NCBI GenBank assembly: GCA_011032825.1 | Contig: JAADJZ010000004.1 | Coordinates: 2,108,001-2,172,000, forward strand | Reading direction: 5' to 3' | DNA length: 64,000 nt | Source: Massariosphaeria phaeospora | Taxonomy: Eukaryota; Ascomycota; Dothideomycetes; Pleosporales | Part shown: positions 11,241 to 21,908 of the stretch, piece by piece | How positions within the stretch are numbered: position 1 is the first letter of the stretch | Layout: the number at the start of each line of letters is the position of its first letter | Program-made: the position numbers and the translations under genes | The notes under the pieces: model-generated | Database searches by the model: none | What the model was told of the DNA's origin: nothing | The model's input: only the letters and a program-made list of their open reading frames with translations

Positions 11241-12029
11241 CCCTGCTTAAGTAACCACCACCTTCATCGTCTTCCTCTCGAAGTGAGCCAGGGGAGCTTC
11301 ATCACAGTACAGACCGCATCGGATCGCCTGGCTTACGAACATTTTCTTCAATAACTAGAGCTAGCCACGAACAACCGCTTGATAACTCGTTCATCGATAT
11401 CTCGACACCGAGCGTCAAAGCGGAATCTACCGATCTCCATCCCGTCGCCATATTTTCTCATTACTAAGTTACCCACACTATCTGACAGAATACGTGATCA
11501 AACTAGCCTGTTCGAACCGATATTCCCGCCTGCCCCGAGAGTTCAGGTCATACTTCCGCACGCTTTCCAAACACGGCGTCTCGGGATTCCGATTTGTCTG
11601 GTACAGTAAGCTAAGCAAATGGCGAATAGACTCTTCACTACGTCGTAGATCAAAACAAGTCAGACTTTGGGGTTATCACGGTCTTCTCGAATCGAAAGTC
11701 CAAGCCGTGCTGAAGGTATTGTAAGAAGGACCCCAGTAGCGAGCGTCAAGGCAGAGCGGGCGGCCATTGAGGGGTCTCGAAGCGAATCTCGAACGAGGGT
11801 GCATGAGCCAAAGCGTCTGGAAGATTGCTATAATCCCCAAAGGAAACGAACTGACTTAGGCTACCATAATTCATACCGTCAAAACCGCAATACCTCCCCC
11901 TTTACGCACGCAAACACGCGTCGCAAAAACCATTCACATTCGACCAGAACACAGCAGTCTCGAGCTCAAAGCCCCTCTGTTCTTCCACAGACCAGCCACA
12001 AGCAGCTCCTTGATTCCCTCCCAGACGAG

Positions 12030-12410
12030 ATGGCCCAACACAACGCGTCTAAGTCGAGCGAGACAGCGCAGCGCCCCACTAGCGGAGGACGGCTTTCGCT
12101 TTCAAGCGACCTGGACTTAGACTTAGATCGAATCGTCGCAGAGATACGTACACCGTCGCCACTGGCCAGCACGCACAACCCAGCTAGCCACCAGTTCAGT
12201 TCAGTTCTAGGGCCGGTGGTGCAAGCAGCAGTAGCCCAGATCAGATCAGATCAGACCCACCAAGAAGAACCTCCACTCCAACTGCCAGCCAGCCAGCAGC
12301 GCTGGACGAGCACCCAGCCGCAGAACCTTTTCCTTTCGCCGCCAAGCTGTCTGACCCGTACGCTCGACCGGAGCCGCCTACCCAGGCCACGATCCCCTCC
12401 CTCACCCTAG
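12030..12410 (+). CDS. Doubtful hypothetical protein
   Basis: A frame that is open from 11667. The ATG at 12030 has the best start context and would give about 126 residues. The product is rich in Ser, Gln, Pro and Asp, contains a short LDLDLDR repeat, and has no known domain. The 3' part overlaps short tandem repeats of the type CAGTT and CAGAT, so the frame could be fortuitous. A longer spliced gene cannot be excluded. I list it only because it is the longest frame in a 3.6-kb gap. Confidence 0.2.
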   Translation: MAQHNASKSSETAQRPTSGGRLSLSSDLDLDLDRIVAEIRTPSPLASTHNPASHQFSSVLGPVVQAAVAQIRSDQTHQEEPPLQLPASQQRWTSTQPQNLFLSPPSCLTRTLDRSRLPRPRSPPSP

Positions 12411-13170
12411 GCTACGGCTACGCCTACGTCAGAACACCTCAACTCAACTCAACTCAACTCACAGAAGCCGTTCAACATCAAATAGCAGCTCAGTTCAGCT
12501 CAATTTAGCTGCTCTCCTGCCAGCGTACCGCTCTGCAAGACAACATTCACATTCCCAGCGTCGACATTCGCCGTCATTCTTATTACCGCCTGGTGACTTG
12601 GACGACAGCAAAGCAAAGCAACAAGGGACGATGACATGACATGTTAGGCCCTTCTAACTAGAGCCCGCTGGGCTGGACTAGGTTGGCATCCAAGTTTTCA
12701 ATCCTAGTACGGATATTGAGACTATCTATAGTGAGTGAGTGGTAGGGATGAAATAATCAGATGTATGTATGTTGAGGTTTGATGTGATTTGATTTGTGGG
12801 TACGCGACAGGCGAAGCTTAGCTTGGTAGTGGTGTGAGGAATAAGAGAGAAGAGAGAAGAAGAAGAATATCCGCAAGAGCGAGTCCAGCGCAAAAGCAAA
12901 AGCTAAGCTGTGACTAATTCCGTAACGTAACGTAACTTAGTTCCGTTCGCGTTGCTCTACTCTGCATTACTCAGCTCAGCTCTGCATTAGTTCACTCCCC
13001 AACATCCACAATACCCCAATCCAACCTACCCCATCTCCGCACCCCATCTCCTCAAACCCCCTCCCTCGCCGCGCCCCTCCCGTATCCACCACGCTGCGCC
13101 CCTCATCTCCACCACCACCACCGCCACCGCCAACCCCCCCGCTTATGCAAGCTAAGCTAAGCTAAGCTCT
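12190..13170. repeat. Cluster of penta-/hexanucleotide microsatellites
   Basis: Several unrelated short tandem arrays sit close together. They are CAGTT-type near 12194-12207, CAGAT-type near 12238-12255, CAACT repeated at 12439-12461, GTAAC repeated near 12920-12940 and GCTAA repeated near 13147-13166. Purine runs (AAGAGAGAAGA) occur near 12840-12865. The rest of 12411-13391 is non-coding and pyrimidine-rich toward the M28 gene. Confidence 0.75.
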
Positions 13171-13391
13171 CCGCGTCCAGACCCAGACCCAAAAACTACC
13201 CACCGTCCCGCGAAATCCCCGCTGACAGGTCCAAGACCCCAACATACCATCCAAAAAACCAGTACAACACACCATGAATCCATTCCATTCAGCTACACAC
13301 CTACGTATAGTACAATCCAGCCATCATCTACAGAGCCCATACACCCAGCCCTTCCAGTTCAGTTCGGTATCTACCACCCCACCCCCTACCC

Positions 13392-15868
13392 CTACCCCTC
13401 CAACCACCCCGCCGCCCCCTCCACCCTCCCCGTCACAATCCCCACCCACTTCGCCGCGGCCTCTGCATCCCGCTCCTCCACCGCCTCGCCAATGCCCGGC
13501 AACGTAGCGCCCGAATACCCCGTCCACTTCCCCGGCGCAAACACCACGTGCTTGAACCACGGCCGGCCATCCAAGCCCTCAGCGTGCAGGAAGCGGCGCT
13601 CTAGCAACTTGTACTTGGTATTAACGACGCGCACATCGTAGTACAGCTTCACTTTCTCCCACGGCTTCCACCAGGGGATGTCGTCGTCGACAACGCGCTG
13701 CAGGAGTACGGCGCCGAGGCTATCGTGCGCCGTGGCCGCGTCGTGCAGGCGTGCGAGCGCGCTGTCTAGAGCAGCAAGAAGTACAGGGGAGAGCGGGAAG
13801 TCAGCGGCGCGGGCTTTGCGCTTCACAGCGTCGACGTAGACGCCCAGGGCGGTGCTGTAGTCGGTAGCATTGAGCGGGATGACGGGCGTCTCGACGAGCT
13901 TGGCGGCGAGCAGGGCCCACAGTTTGGCGACGGTGGCGTGGTAGTGGAAGCCGCGGTCGCCGAAGCGCTGCATCCAGGCAAACGAGTCGTAGTTGGAGTG
14001 GTAGTGGTAGACGGCGGAGTCGGGGCCCGGGCCGAAACCGACGTCGAGCGAGGGGATGCCGGCGAAGTCTTGGAAGGCGGTGAAGTCGGAGCCGGAGCCC
14101 ATGGTGCGGATTTGCTTGTTCCAGACGTCGCCGACTGTCTGGCCGGGCGTGGTTTGGTTCGGAGACTGGATTAGGTCGACTGCGTAGGGTTAGCATGGCG
14201 AGGGGTCGGCGAGGGGAGAGACCTACGCGTTTCGATCAACGCCTTGTTCAGGAGGGGCGCAGCGGCGACGACGAGATTGGGACCGACGGCGCCGACATCG
14301 ACGTTCAAGTAGGCGATGGTGGATTGCGCGAGCCATGGCAGGAACTCCTCGACCCACTCCGTCGAGCCGATCAAGCCATACTCCTCGCCGTCCCAGCTCG
14401 CAAACACGATGGTGCGCAGCGGCCTCCAGCCAGCCTGGACAGCGAGACCGAACGCCCGCACGACTTCGTTCAGGGCAGCAGAGCCGCTGTTCGGGTCGCC
14501 GGCGCCACCCGCAACCCAGGCATCGCGATGGTTGCCCAGAACAACCACCTCATCTGGGATGGTGCCGTTGATGATTCCGATCACGTTCCACATGGGCGTG
14601 GTTACGTACTCCTGCTCGTTCACGAGGTTGAGCGCCCATCCGGCCGGAGACGGTCCGATGCTGTAGTCGACGCCCTTGTATCCCAGCCCTCCGCCCTGCC
14701 AGTATTTGTTGAAGGCCGAGCTCTTCGGGCCGTGGCCGTTGAGCGCCTGCAGCAGAGGCAGCGCGTCTTGGTACGAGATGGGAAGCGATGGAATCGAGGG
14801 GATGGCGTGGTCTACGGGCTGGCGAGGCGCCCCCGGTTTCGAGGGGTATCCGGGAGTCGTAGGGTCTCCAGGCGCGAAGCCTGCGTTAGGTCAGCAAGGA
14901 GAACATGGAGAGCAAGTAGGTGTGGACGTACTCAAGAACTGGGTGCTGCCGCGCTGGACGCTGCTGGGCTGGCGCGCCGGCCCGTCAGGATATGCAGCAT
15001 ACCCGTTGTATTCCGTGACCTCACCGTCGTCGCCCGGGTCCGTGTACATGACCACACCGACCATGCCCAGCTCCTGCGCCCTCTTGACCTTCAAGCCGCG
15101 GAAGACGCCACCGTACCTGGCCAGCGCGATGTTGCCCGCCAGACTGATGTTGGCAGCCTGCAGCTCCTCAAAGTCCTTGTAGGTGCCGTAGTTGACGTAA
15201 ACGTAGGGCGCCGTGACGTTGCCCGACGCACTGTAGCCGTGGAAGGTGGGGATGCGGTCGGCGAGGCCGCTGGTGGCGTCGTCGTCGAGTACATCTTCCT
15301 CCAGACGCGCCTCGTACGCGACCTGCCAGTCTGCGCCATCCCGGCTCTTCTCCAGCAGCGCCAGGCGGTGGCCGTGCGGGTAGTTGACGTAGACATCGTA
15401 ATCCACAATCTGTGTGTTCTCGACCCCGAACTCGACCCACCTCTCTTTCGTCCAGAGCGCCTGGCTCAGGTTCTTCCCCGCCAGGTGCGGGCCCGCCGTG
15501 TAGTACTGGCTCCATTCGCGGGCCTTGCTCGCGTCCGGCGTCGTGCTCAGGAGAGTCTGGAGGGCTGCGTAGTCTAAGCCCGCAGCGTGTGGCCAGGAGG
15601 GGGCGGAACCAAGGGCGGGCGGGATAATGCCACTCGCCGACCAGCTCTCCCCCTCCCCATCAGTCCCCATCCCCATCCCCATCCCCATCCCCAACCCCAG
15701 CACCATCACCGCCCCAACAACTCCCAGTCCCAGCGTCACCGCCAGCCCAACAGTGCACACATAGCGCAGCCTGTGGTGCGGATAGCGGTCGCGCGGCGGC
15801 CGCGTCTGCACTACGGCGATGAGGGGCGTGTGTTCGTCGGCCATGGGGGCGGGCTGCTCATTGCTCAT
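13392..15868 (-). CDS. Glutamate carboxypeptidase II-like M28 metallopeptidase, type II membrane protein
   Basis: Three exons, 15868-14932, 14880-14227 and 14179-13392 (introns 51 and 47 bp), give 792 residues, close to the usual length of the PSMA/transferrin-receptor family. A cytosolic N-terminus is followed by one membrane helix at about residues 35-60 that ends in a Gly-Met repeat. The protein then has the protease-associated region, the M28 catalytic domain and the C-terminal dimerisation domain. All expected zinc ligands are visible: His in GNHRDAW (about 430), Asp in GAGDPNSG, Glu pair in DGEEYGL (about 478), Asp in YLNVDV, and His in YHSNYDSF (about 588). It should cleave C-terminal acidic residues from peptides outside the cytosol, perhaps in the vacuole or at the surface. 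A four-base repeat and a short upstream frame precede the start. Confidence 0.93.
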
Positions 15869-15873
15869 TCATG

Positions 15874-15875
15874 GG

Positions 15876-15911
<36 letters not shown>
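15874..15911. repeat. (GGCA)n tetranucleotide microsatellite in the 5' leader of the M28 gene
   Basis: About nine and a half perfect GGCA units, ending six bases before the M28 start codon. On the transcribed strand it is a CTGC repeat within the probable 5' UTR. Confidence 0.9.
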
Positions 15912-16428
15912 TGTAATTGGGATTGCGAGATTCTGGTGCATAAGCTCGTCGACGAGCGGAGCTGGACTAAACTGAGGGGAGATGGGGTGGGAGGTTGAGC
16001 TGAGCTTCGGCGCGGGGAGCTTGACGCGTGCCGGCCGTGGCGTCAGGTGGCGTCATCGTGTCCGCGCGATCATCTTATCTAATCACTTGGCGTCGTCTCC
16101 TCTGTCTTAGGCGGTAGGTACGTACGCCATGAAAATGCTGTTGATGTAGTTTGTTTGCACGTATCCGTATTCGATCTCATATCCACTGTTTCGAACACTC
16201 AATCCAAACATGTTTGCCCAAAAGGCAAGCTCGAACCTAGAACCAAGCTTACAATGTACGAACAAGAGCATCGCGAATGCACCTCCCGATCGACCCATTC
16301 GAACAGAAGACAACAGAGACTGTTTTCCCCGCAAAACCGGTATATGTAGACTAAACTGGACACTGAGACAGTATTTCTCACAGAAGACATGGTAATCGCC
16401 CAAGCTAGAACACATCCGCAGACCGCCA
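15912..16428. other. Intergenic region between M28 and RING-like genes
   Basis: About 500 bp holding the promoter of the M28 gene and the 3' UTR of the RING-like gene. No gene or RNA was recognised. Confidence 0.4.
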
Positions 16429-17823
16429 TCAGCCCCTTATCCAGTTCTCCCCATCATCACACCCGCAATCCACCCACACCCCCCTACACCTCACACAACT
16501 AACCTCCCGCCCCCGAAGCTCACACTCCCCCCTCCACGCCTCAAAGCACTCCTTATGCAAACTCCGCCCACAGCCCTCCTTGCACCACACCAGCTCCTCA
16601 GCGTCAGCACCCATCTCCTCCGAGCACACATCGCACTCGTCGCCCTCTTCAACCGCCCTCCGTCGCGCTGCATGCCCTCCGCAACAACACCCGCAATCCG
16701 CCCACAGCGCCCTGCACTCCACACACGACGCCTCGCGCCCCGCAGCCACGCACGCGCTGCGCCAGCGCTCAAAGCACGCGCTGTGCACGCTGCGGCCGCA
16801 GGACTGCTTGCACCAGTCGACGGGCGCTGCGGAATCGGACGCCGACATGGGGTCTTGGCAGATGGGGCAGGAGGGGGAGAGCGGACGCCGGGGGGTATGT
16901 GTAAGGTGGCAGGGAGACGGATGTGATGGTTGGGGGATGATGACGGCGGTTGGTGAGGACGGCGGTGGGCTGGGTTGTGGGGAGAGTGAGAGAGCTGACG
17001 TGTCTGAGGTTGAGACTCGGGATACGGTTGCGAGGGCGGGGGGAGGAAGGTCCAGTGTTGACACACGAGATGCCGATACATGGTCAAGGTCCAGTGTTGA
17101 TACACGAGACGCCGATACAGGGTCAACATCCAGTGATGACACACGAGACGCCGATACTGGCACAAGGTCCGGCTCATCGTTACCCAGTGTTTGCGCGTCT
17201 TCGACCCCCCCGCGCGCCATCCGCAGCGTCTCCTGCATCGTAGCGATTGTCTGGCGTAAGCTCTCCGACTCGAAGTCATAGGCAGAGAATGGGTCTAATG
17301 AAGCTCGGGTACTGCTGCTGGTGTTCGAACGGGAAGGTATGGTTCGAATGGAGCGAGGAAAGCGGGTCGAAGTGCTGGAGGCTGTAGTCTGCGTAGTAAC
17401 AGAGCTAGCTCCCGACGAGGCGCTGATAGCCATCGTGGTCGTAGAGCTGCTCCGTGAGACCACAGAAACGACCTCCTCTTCCTCATCATCTTCCGTCTCA
17501 GGGTAAGCTTCTTGGATCCTCGCCACCCACTTGTCGACTATGCCAACTGCCTGTCCCTGGTGATACCTCACGCAGAGCGCGCAGTGCGCTAGGTCAAGCA
17601 ACTGCGCTCGCAGCGCTTCGGGCTCGGGTTCGCGCAGTGAGATCTTGTAGAGTATGGCGTCGACGTTGGAGCGGTTGCTTTGCGAGATGCGGATAGTACA
17701 TCGGCGACGTTTGGACGGCGCGTAGCCGATGCAGGAGCAGTCGTTCGAGATTTGGAGAGTCGATTCAGGGCACCAGATGATGGACGGCGTTGCGGCTGCT
17801 GGTCTAGGTGCGAGAGCCGGCAT
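16429..17823 (-). CDS. Fungal protein with two tandem C-terminal RING-like zinc domains
   Basis: A single exon of 464 residues. The N-terminal 120 residues form a compact domain with CSCIGYAPSKRRRC and a later CALCVRYHQGQ. A long Ser/Thr-rich low-complexity middle follows, with an acidic patch (EDDEEEE) and a 13-residue repeat (VSASRVSTLDLD-type, three copies). The C-terminus has two clearly duplicated zinc modules of about 55 residues. Each has CP/DxC, a WCKxxCGRSxHxxCFExWR core and a CVxCRxxWxDCGC end. The spacing resembles RING or PHD fingers, suggesting a ubiquitin-ligase role, but no specific family name is secure. The duplicated module argues for internal gene duplication. Confidence 0.75.
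   Translation of the reverse strand: MPALAPRPAAATPSIIWCPESTLQISNDCSCIGYAPSKRRRCTIRISQSNRSNVDAILYKISLREPEPEALRAQLLDLAHCALCVRYHQGQAVGIVDKWVARIQEAYPETEDDEEEEVVSVVSRSSSTTTMAISASSGASSVTTQTTASSTSTRFPRSIRTIPSRSNTSSSTRASLDPFSAYDFESESLRQTIATMQETLRMARGGVEDAQTLGNDEPDLVPVSASRVSSLDVDPVSASRVSTLDLDHVSASRVSTLDLPPPALATVSRVSTSDTSALSLSPQPSPPPSSPTAVIIPQPSHPSPCHLTHTPRRPLSPSCPICQDPMSASDSAAPVDWCKQSCGRSVHSACFERWRSACVAAGREASCVECRALWADCGCCCGGHAARRRAVEEGDECDVCSEEMGADAEELVWCKEGCGRSLHKECFEAWRGECELRGREVSCVRCRGVWVDCGCDDGENWIRG
17049..17165 (-). repeat. 39-bp coding minisatellite, three units
   Basis: Three head-to-tail units of exactly 39 bp (17049-17087, 17088-17126, 17127-17165) inside the RING-like gene encode a 13-residue repeat in the linker. 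Units differ at only a few positions, mostly transitions. Because the unit is a multiple of three, copy-number change would keep the frame. Confidence 0.9.
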
Positions 17824-18899
17824 TGTGGTGTACTGAGGTGGTGTCGATGTAGGGGGTAATCGAGGACGGACTACAGACGAGTTGTCGGTGGAATCTGGTT
17901 GTCGTGGATATCAGAGGGGTATATGTACTCCAGGAGGAGAGACAGTTCACCTCAGGCAGTGAGACAGAGAAGCTGCCGGTCAGGTTTGCGCCGCAGCACC
18001 TCCGTGGCTGTGTCTTGCAAACACAAGCAAGACGAGACGACTTGGCTTACCCACCAGCGCAGCGGGCGGTACCCGGGGCCACCCTTCTCTCCCGTTCCTC
18101 CAATCCGAGCACAGCCCCCATGCCGAAGGCCGAAAGCTCAGGAAAGTACTCACCCCCGCGCGCGAGGCTGAGGCGGGTCACTCGTTCATGCGACGAGCTC
18201 TGCGTTGAGGCTGGTGCGGCGTTCACGCACTCGGAGCCAGGATTTCGACTGCTAGAAGAGAACAGGCATCGGCATAGTGTGGGATGAAGGTGCAGCGGTG
18301 TTTGGTAACACGGGGTGGGCGCTGGGGATCACTGGCTGTGGTTTCTCGCGTGTGCTGTGCCGCAATATCGAGCGCGCGTCGGCGATGCAGTGCGAGCGCT
18401 AGAATATGCAGAACGGCGGAAACCTCAGGCTTTGGTTTGGGCGATACGTCGTGATAGGCTCGTTGCGACGTGATGGTGTGTAGGTACTGGAAAGTGCACT
18501 CCTGGGGTGATGTCGATGGCAGCGAAGGGGTAGCTTCGAGCGCGGGTACTATTTCGGGATGCTCACGGACTCGTTTTGTAGGTCATTGTTGAGGTATCAT
18601 TGTCACAGCCTGCATGTGTGTAAGGCACTGGGTTTCGGCTTTGGTCGCAGATTTGAATAATCGGTTCGGCGCAAACTATGGTGGGTGACATGTGGATTGC
18701 CAAGTGAAGAAAGAACCTGCCGACATTACACTGTCATTTGCACCTGCCGGACCTTCGTGAAATACTGAAGCTTGCCGTTACGCATCTTTCTGCCGCAACT
18801 ATGGCGGGTGGGTGAGAAGTTGGTCGTTAAATCAAGAACGAACCTGCCGACACAATCGTCGCAACTTCGACACCTTCCTGAAATGGCTGAAACTTGCGG
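17824..18899. other. Intergenic region, about 1.1 kb
   Basis: Promoter side of the RING-like gene and 3' side of the next minus-strand gene. A CTGCCGACA-N(8-9)-GTC block occurs near 18717 and again near 18845, inside two segments sharing GGGTG and GAAAGAACCTGCCGACA-like sequence. It is an imperfect direct duplication of about 100 bp reaching the gene end. No coding evidence. Confidence 0.45.
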
Positions 18900-19834
18900 C
18901 TACTCCCCCTTCTGCCGGCGCGCCTCCTCCTGCTCCGCCTTTCTCTTCTTCTCGGCCGCCGGAGCCGTGAACTGCGACTTGAGCCCGCCTCGCGATTTGA
19001 CCTGCATCTTCTTGTCCGCATCCTCCAACTGCTTCAGCTGGTCTTCCTCGCTCTGTAGCTTGCGTTCCAGGATGACTTCGAACATATCGCGGTCCTTGCG
19101 CCGTTGCTTCAAGCCGTCGTCCTCCATGTCGAAGTACAGGGCCCAGCGCAGCCCCTCGCGGCCCGACTCGGTGCTGTTGTCTTCGTCGGCGCCGTCCCAC
19201 TCGTCGAGCGCGATGAAGCCCTCCCAGCCGTCGAAGGTGACGGCCGATTCATCGGCAGTCCAATCCCACTCGCCGACGATGTGGGTGATGGATGCCGTGC
19301 GGTTGCCGTAGCGCATTTCGAAGGTTTCGCGGTCGCAGTAGATCCAGTTGAGCATGGGCGGGTCGTCGGAGATGGTCGACACGAGGCCGCGCACCGCCGG
19401 GAAGCGGTCGTCGTCGGGGTATTGGATGTAGAAGCCAGCGAAGGCGTGCAGCGGGGGGTCGATGTTGGGGACGGGGTCTTCGGGCTTGTTGTCGGCGGTG
19501 CGGGGCACTATCCAGATCTTGCACTTGTCAGGTTGTACGCTCATTATTATCAATGCCTATGTTCCTCGAGTAGTCCCCTAGAGTAGCAAATTAGAAGTCT
19601 AGGGGGGAGACTGACCTTGCCGTGCCGCACAACCAGCATGCCGCCATCGACCTCGTCCGCGAGCTCGTCCTTGGATTCGCACGTCACATGCACGTTGAAC
19701 TTGATCATGCGCGTCTCGTTCGCTGCCTCCGCGTTCTGTTTCTTCTGATGCTCGACGCCCTCTGCGACGCCGGTGACGACGGGAATGCCCACCACGACGC
19801 CGCCGAGGAAGACGCCCAGGGCGAGCGAGGCCAT
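18900..19834 (-). CDS. Conserved fungal protein with N-terminal membrane anchor, function unknown
   Basis: Two exons, 19834-19616 and 19556-18900, with a 59-bp intron joined in phase 0, give 291 residues. The N-terminus is a single hydrophobic helix (LALGVFLGGVVVGIPVVTG, about residues 4-22), then a charged linker, so the protein is probably anchored in a membrane with the bulk on one side. The central part (IWIVPRTADN, FAGFYIQYPD, LNWIYCDRET, GEWDWT, RWALYFDMEDDG) looks like a compact conserved beta-rich domain. It is followed by a long charged helix, probably coiled coil, ending in a Lys/Arg/Glu-rich tail. I do not recognise the family. The gene model is strong because the second exon has no good start of its own in family-like context and the frame is continuous across the intron. 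Confidence 0.8.
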
Positions 19835-21095
19835 GAGAGGAAGTTGTGGACAGAGGATAACGAGACAGGCTCAGCCGGGGGGAAAGAGGACGAGGACAGC
19901 AGCTTCGTGGGCGTGGGGTAGCATGACGGCGGTCAAAGTGGTGTCGTCGCGTCAAGCTTCAGACGGCTTCGGTCTGGCGGGCGGGGCGGCCACTAGCTAC
20001 GCCAGCCGTTGCGTCATCGATATGTGCACTCTACGCTTGTCCACGGCTGGCTTAGCGGCACTCAGGGCAGCCTTCACAATCAACGACTTCTCCCACCCAC
20101 ACCGTCAAACTTCCCCACCACCATGTGAATCACCCGTACTAATCAAGTGTTGCAGTCCCGACACATCTAAGCAGTAGTTCCGATCATCGGCTTAGGCGCG
20201 GTGACGACTCCCGACAGGGAATCGACATGGTAGCCTCAGGTCGTACAAGCAAGGGTTCCCCCCTTATGGTGAGCAGCTTCATCAGTTCGTACAAGCTGGC
20301 AATCGCCCTTATGCCGAGCAGCTTCGTTAGGTCGTATAAGCCGGTAATCCCCCCTTATCCCACGCAGCTTCGAACATCACCCAGAAGCCATATCCCGCTC
20401 AACTCCTCCTCTCCACGCCTAGTTTCTTCCTTCTCTCCTAGAACCCCATCCAAGATTCCAACAGTAGGATGCGAGGCTACTACCCCTCAGCAAGAGAAGT
20501 TTGCCGAGTACGTTGGCAGGAGCGCAACCATCGCCAGTTCTTCGACACGCCCTCACGAAAAACAAGCGATTACTTATCATCCAAGAGGCTATATACCTGT
20601 ATCAAGAGTAGAGGAAGTAGGCACCCAGTATCGATCAATCTTATAACCTGTTAACTACAATCAATGTAGAGTATCCCATTGTACTGTCTGTCTACATTTC
20701 TAGGTACGCATAGCCGAAACATGGCCGCGCTGTCAAGTCGTGCAAGCCGGGAGTCCCTCCTTATTTGTAAGCCTACATATTGGCTAGTTCCGAACAAGTT
20801 CTGCGAGTTGTATCACTTTCAACGACGCGCGACGGCAAGGGGCATGCGATGCGTCACGGCGGGTACAAGACACGGGCTGCCACGCACTGAAATCTCTGGC
20901 TCTGGTTCACATGTCCATATCTATTCTTGGATATCTTCACGATCAGGTAAATTAACATCTATGATATTTCTAATATTCAACAGGGACAAGAGCTTGCAAG
21001 TACATCACACGCTAAAGTCAAACGAGGCTCCCTCGCTGAAAGTCTGAGCTTTGTGAAAATTTCTCTGTCACACGGGACCAGCCCATGCCCACGCT
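19835..21095. other. Intergenic region holding the tandem repeats
   Basis: Apart from the 45-bp repeats nothing is recognisable. It contains the promoter of the membrane-anchored unknown and the 3' flank of the zinc-finger gene that ends at 21096. Confidence 0.4.
20236..20372. repeat. Three tandem 45-46 bp repeats
   Basis: Units at 20236-20281, 20282-20326 and 20327-20372 share the pattern TCGTAYAAGC, then a C-rich run, CTTAT, and GCAGCTTC. A fourth, isolated relative (AAGTCGTGCAAGCCGGGAGTC...CTTAT) lies near 20732-20765. An open frame of 139 codons spans the array, but an indel between units breaks the codon periodicity, so I treat it as non-coding. Confidence 0.75.
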
Positions 21096-21908
21096 CTACT
21101 CGTCGTCATCCTCGCACTTGAGCCGCTCCATATGCCGCCACGCCAGCAACGCCACCAGATTCCCCACAATCTCCTCGCTGTACAGCACCCGCTGCTTCTC
21201 GACCATCTCGTCAGTCTGTTGCGCGCGGTGTTTGATAGCAGGATTCAACTGCATCAGCGACTGAGGTGCGACAGCACTCACAAGCTCTTCATCCAGCGTC
21301 TGCAGGAGCTTTGCCTGCAGCGCCGCTGGCGTAATCAATGTGCGCGCGGCACTCGGCGCCCGCGAGACGTCGAACGCATACGACAGGATAGCAAGCAGAG
21401 GCGCGTGCCAGTGCAGACCGATCCCTGGACTCGTTAGCAGACACGGACAATCGGCATCGGTGGCGCCGTCGAGGCGGTGGCCCAGAACTTGCAGCAGATG
21501 CACGGCCTCGGCGTGTTCGACCACGATAGGGTTCTCCCAGACCTCCGCCTTGCGCCGCAGATCCCGGACCTGCGTCGACGCAATCACGTCCTCGCCAATC
21601 CTGACCCCGCGAATGCCATCCGGGATTTCGAAACCTGCGGACTGCCGACACCACGGACACACCATGCGCTCCTCCTCGACTTTCAGCGGTATGCCCGCGG
21701 CTGCGTCCCGCGTCCGCTTCTCCCTCGCCCAGAACAGCGCTTCGGTCAGGCAGTTCTGGCACACCAGGTTGTCGCAGCAGCCGATCATCATGTAGAGCGG
21801 CGACGTGGCAAAGGCTTCGGGGTCGCCGGAATGGAAGTCGTAGACGCGCTGCTTGCAGGAGAGGCAGTAGTCCGGCGTGAGGCCGATGTAGAGGGGGGTC
21901 GAGAGCAT
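21096..21908 (-). CDS. Zinc-finger (RING-like) protein of unknown function
   Basis: A single exon, 270 residues, start ATG at 21906-21908. The first third has a cysteine pattern like a RING or treble-clef finger: CLSC near residue 15, GCCDNLVCQNCL near 45-55, and VCPWC near 83. The remainder is mostly helical without motifs and ends in an acidic CEDDDE tail. Unlike the other RING-like gene at 16.4 kb, the module is single and N-terminal. A ubiquitin-ligase role is possible but not shown. Confidence 0.7.
   Translation of the reverse strand: MLSTPLYIGLTPDYCLSCKQRVYDFHSGDPEAFATSPLYMMIGCCDNLVCQNCLTEALFWAREKRTRDAAAGIPLKVEEERMVCPWCRQSAGFEIPDGIRGVRIGEDVIASTQVRDLRRKAEVWENPIVVEHAEAVHLLQVLGHRLDGATDADCPCLLTSPGIGLHWHAPLLAILSYAFDVSRAPSAARTLITPAALQAKLLQTLDEELVSAVAPQSLMQLNPAIKHRAQQTDEMVEKQRVLYSEEIVGNLVALLAWRHMERLKCEDDDE

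Noticed and set aside
14195..15577. 460-codon frame on the plus strand
   Set aside because: It lies antisense to the M28 peptidase exons, is rich in Arg/Val/Gly as expected of GC-rich antisense frames, and has no domain.
20227..20646. 139-codon frame through the 45-bp repeats
   Set aside because: Repeat units differ by an indel that breaks codon periodicity, and the product has no domain.
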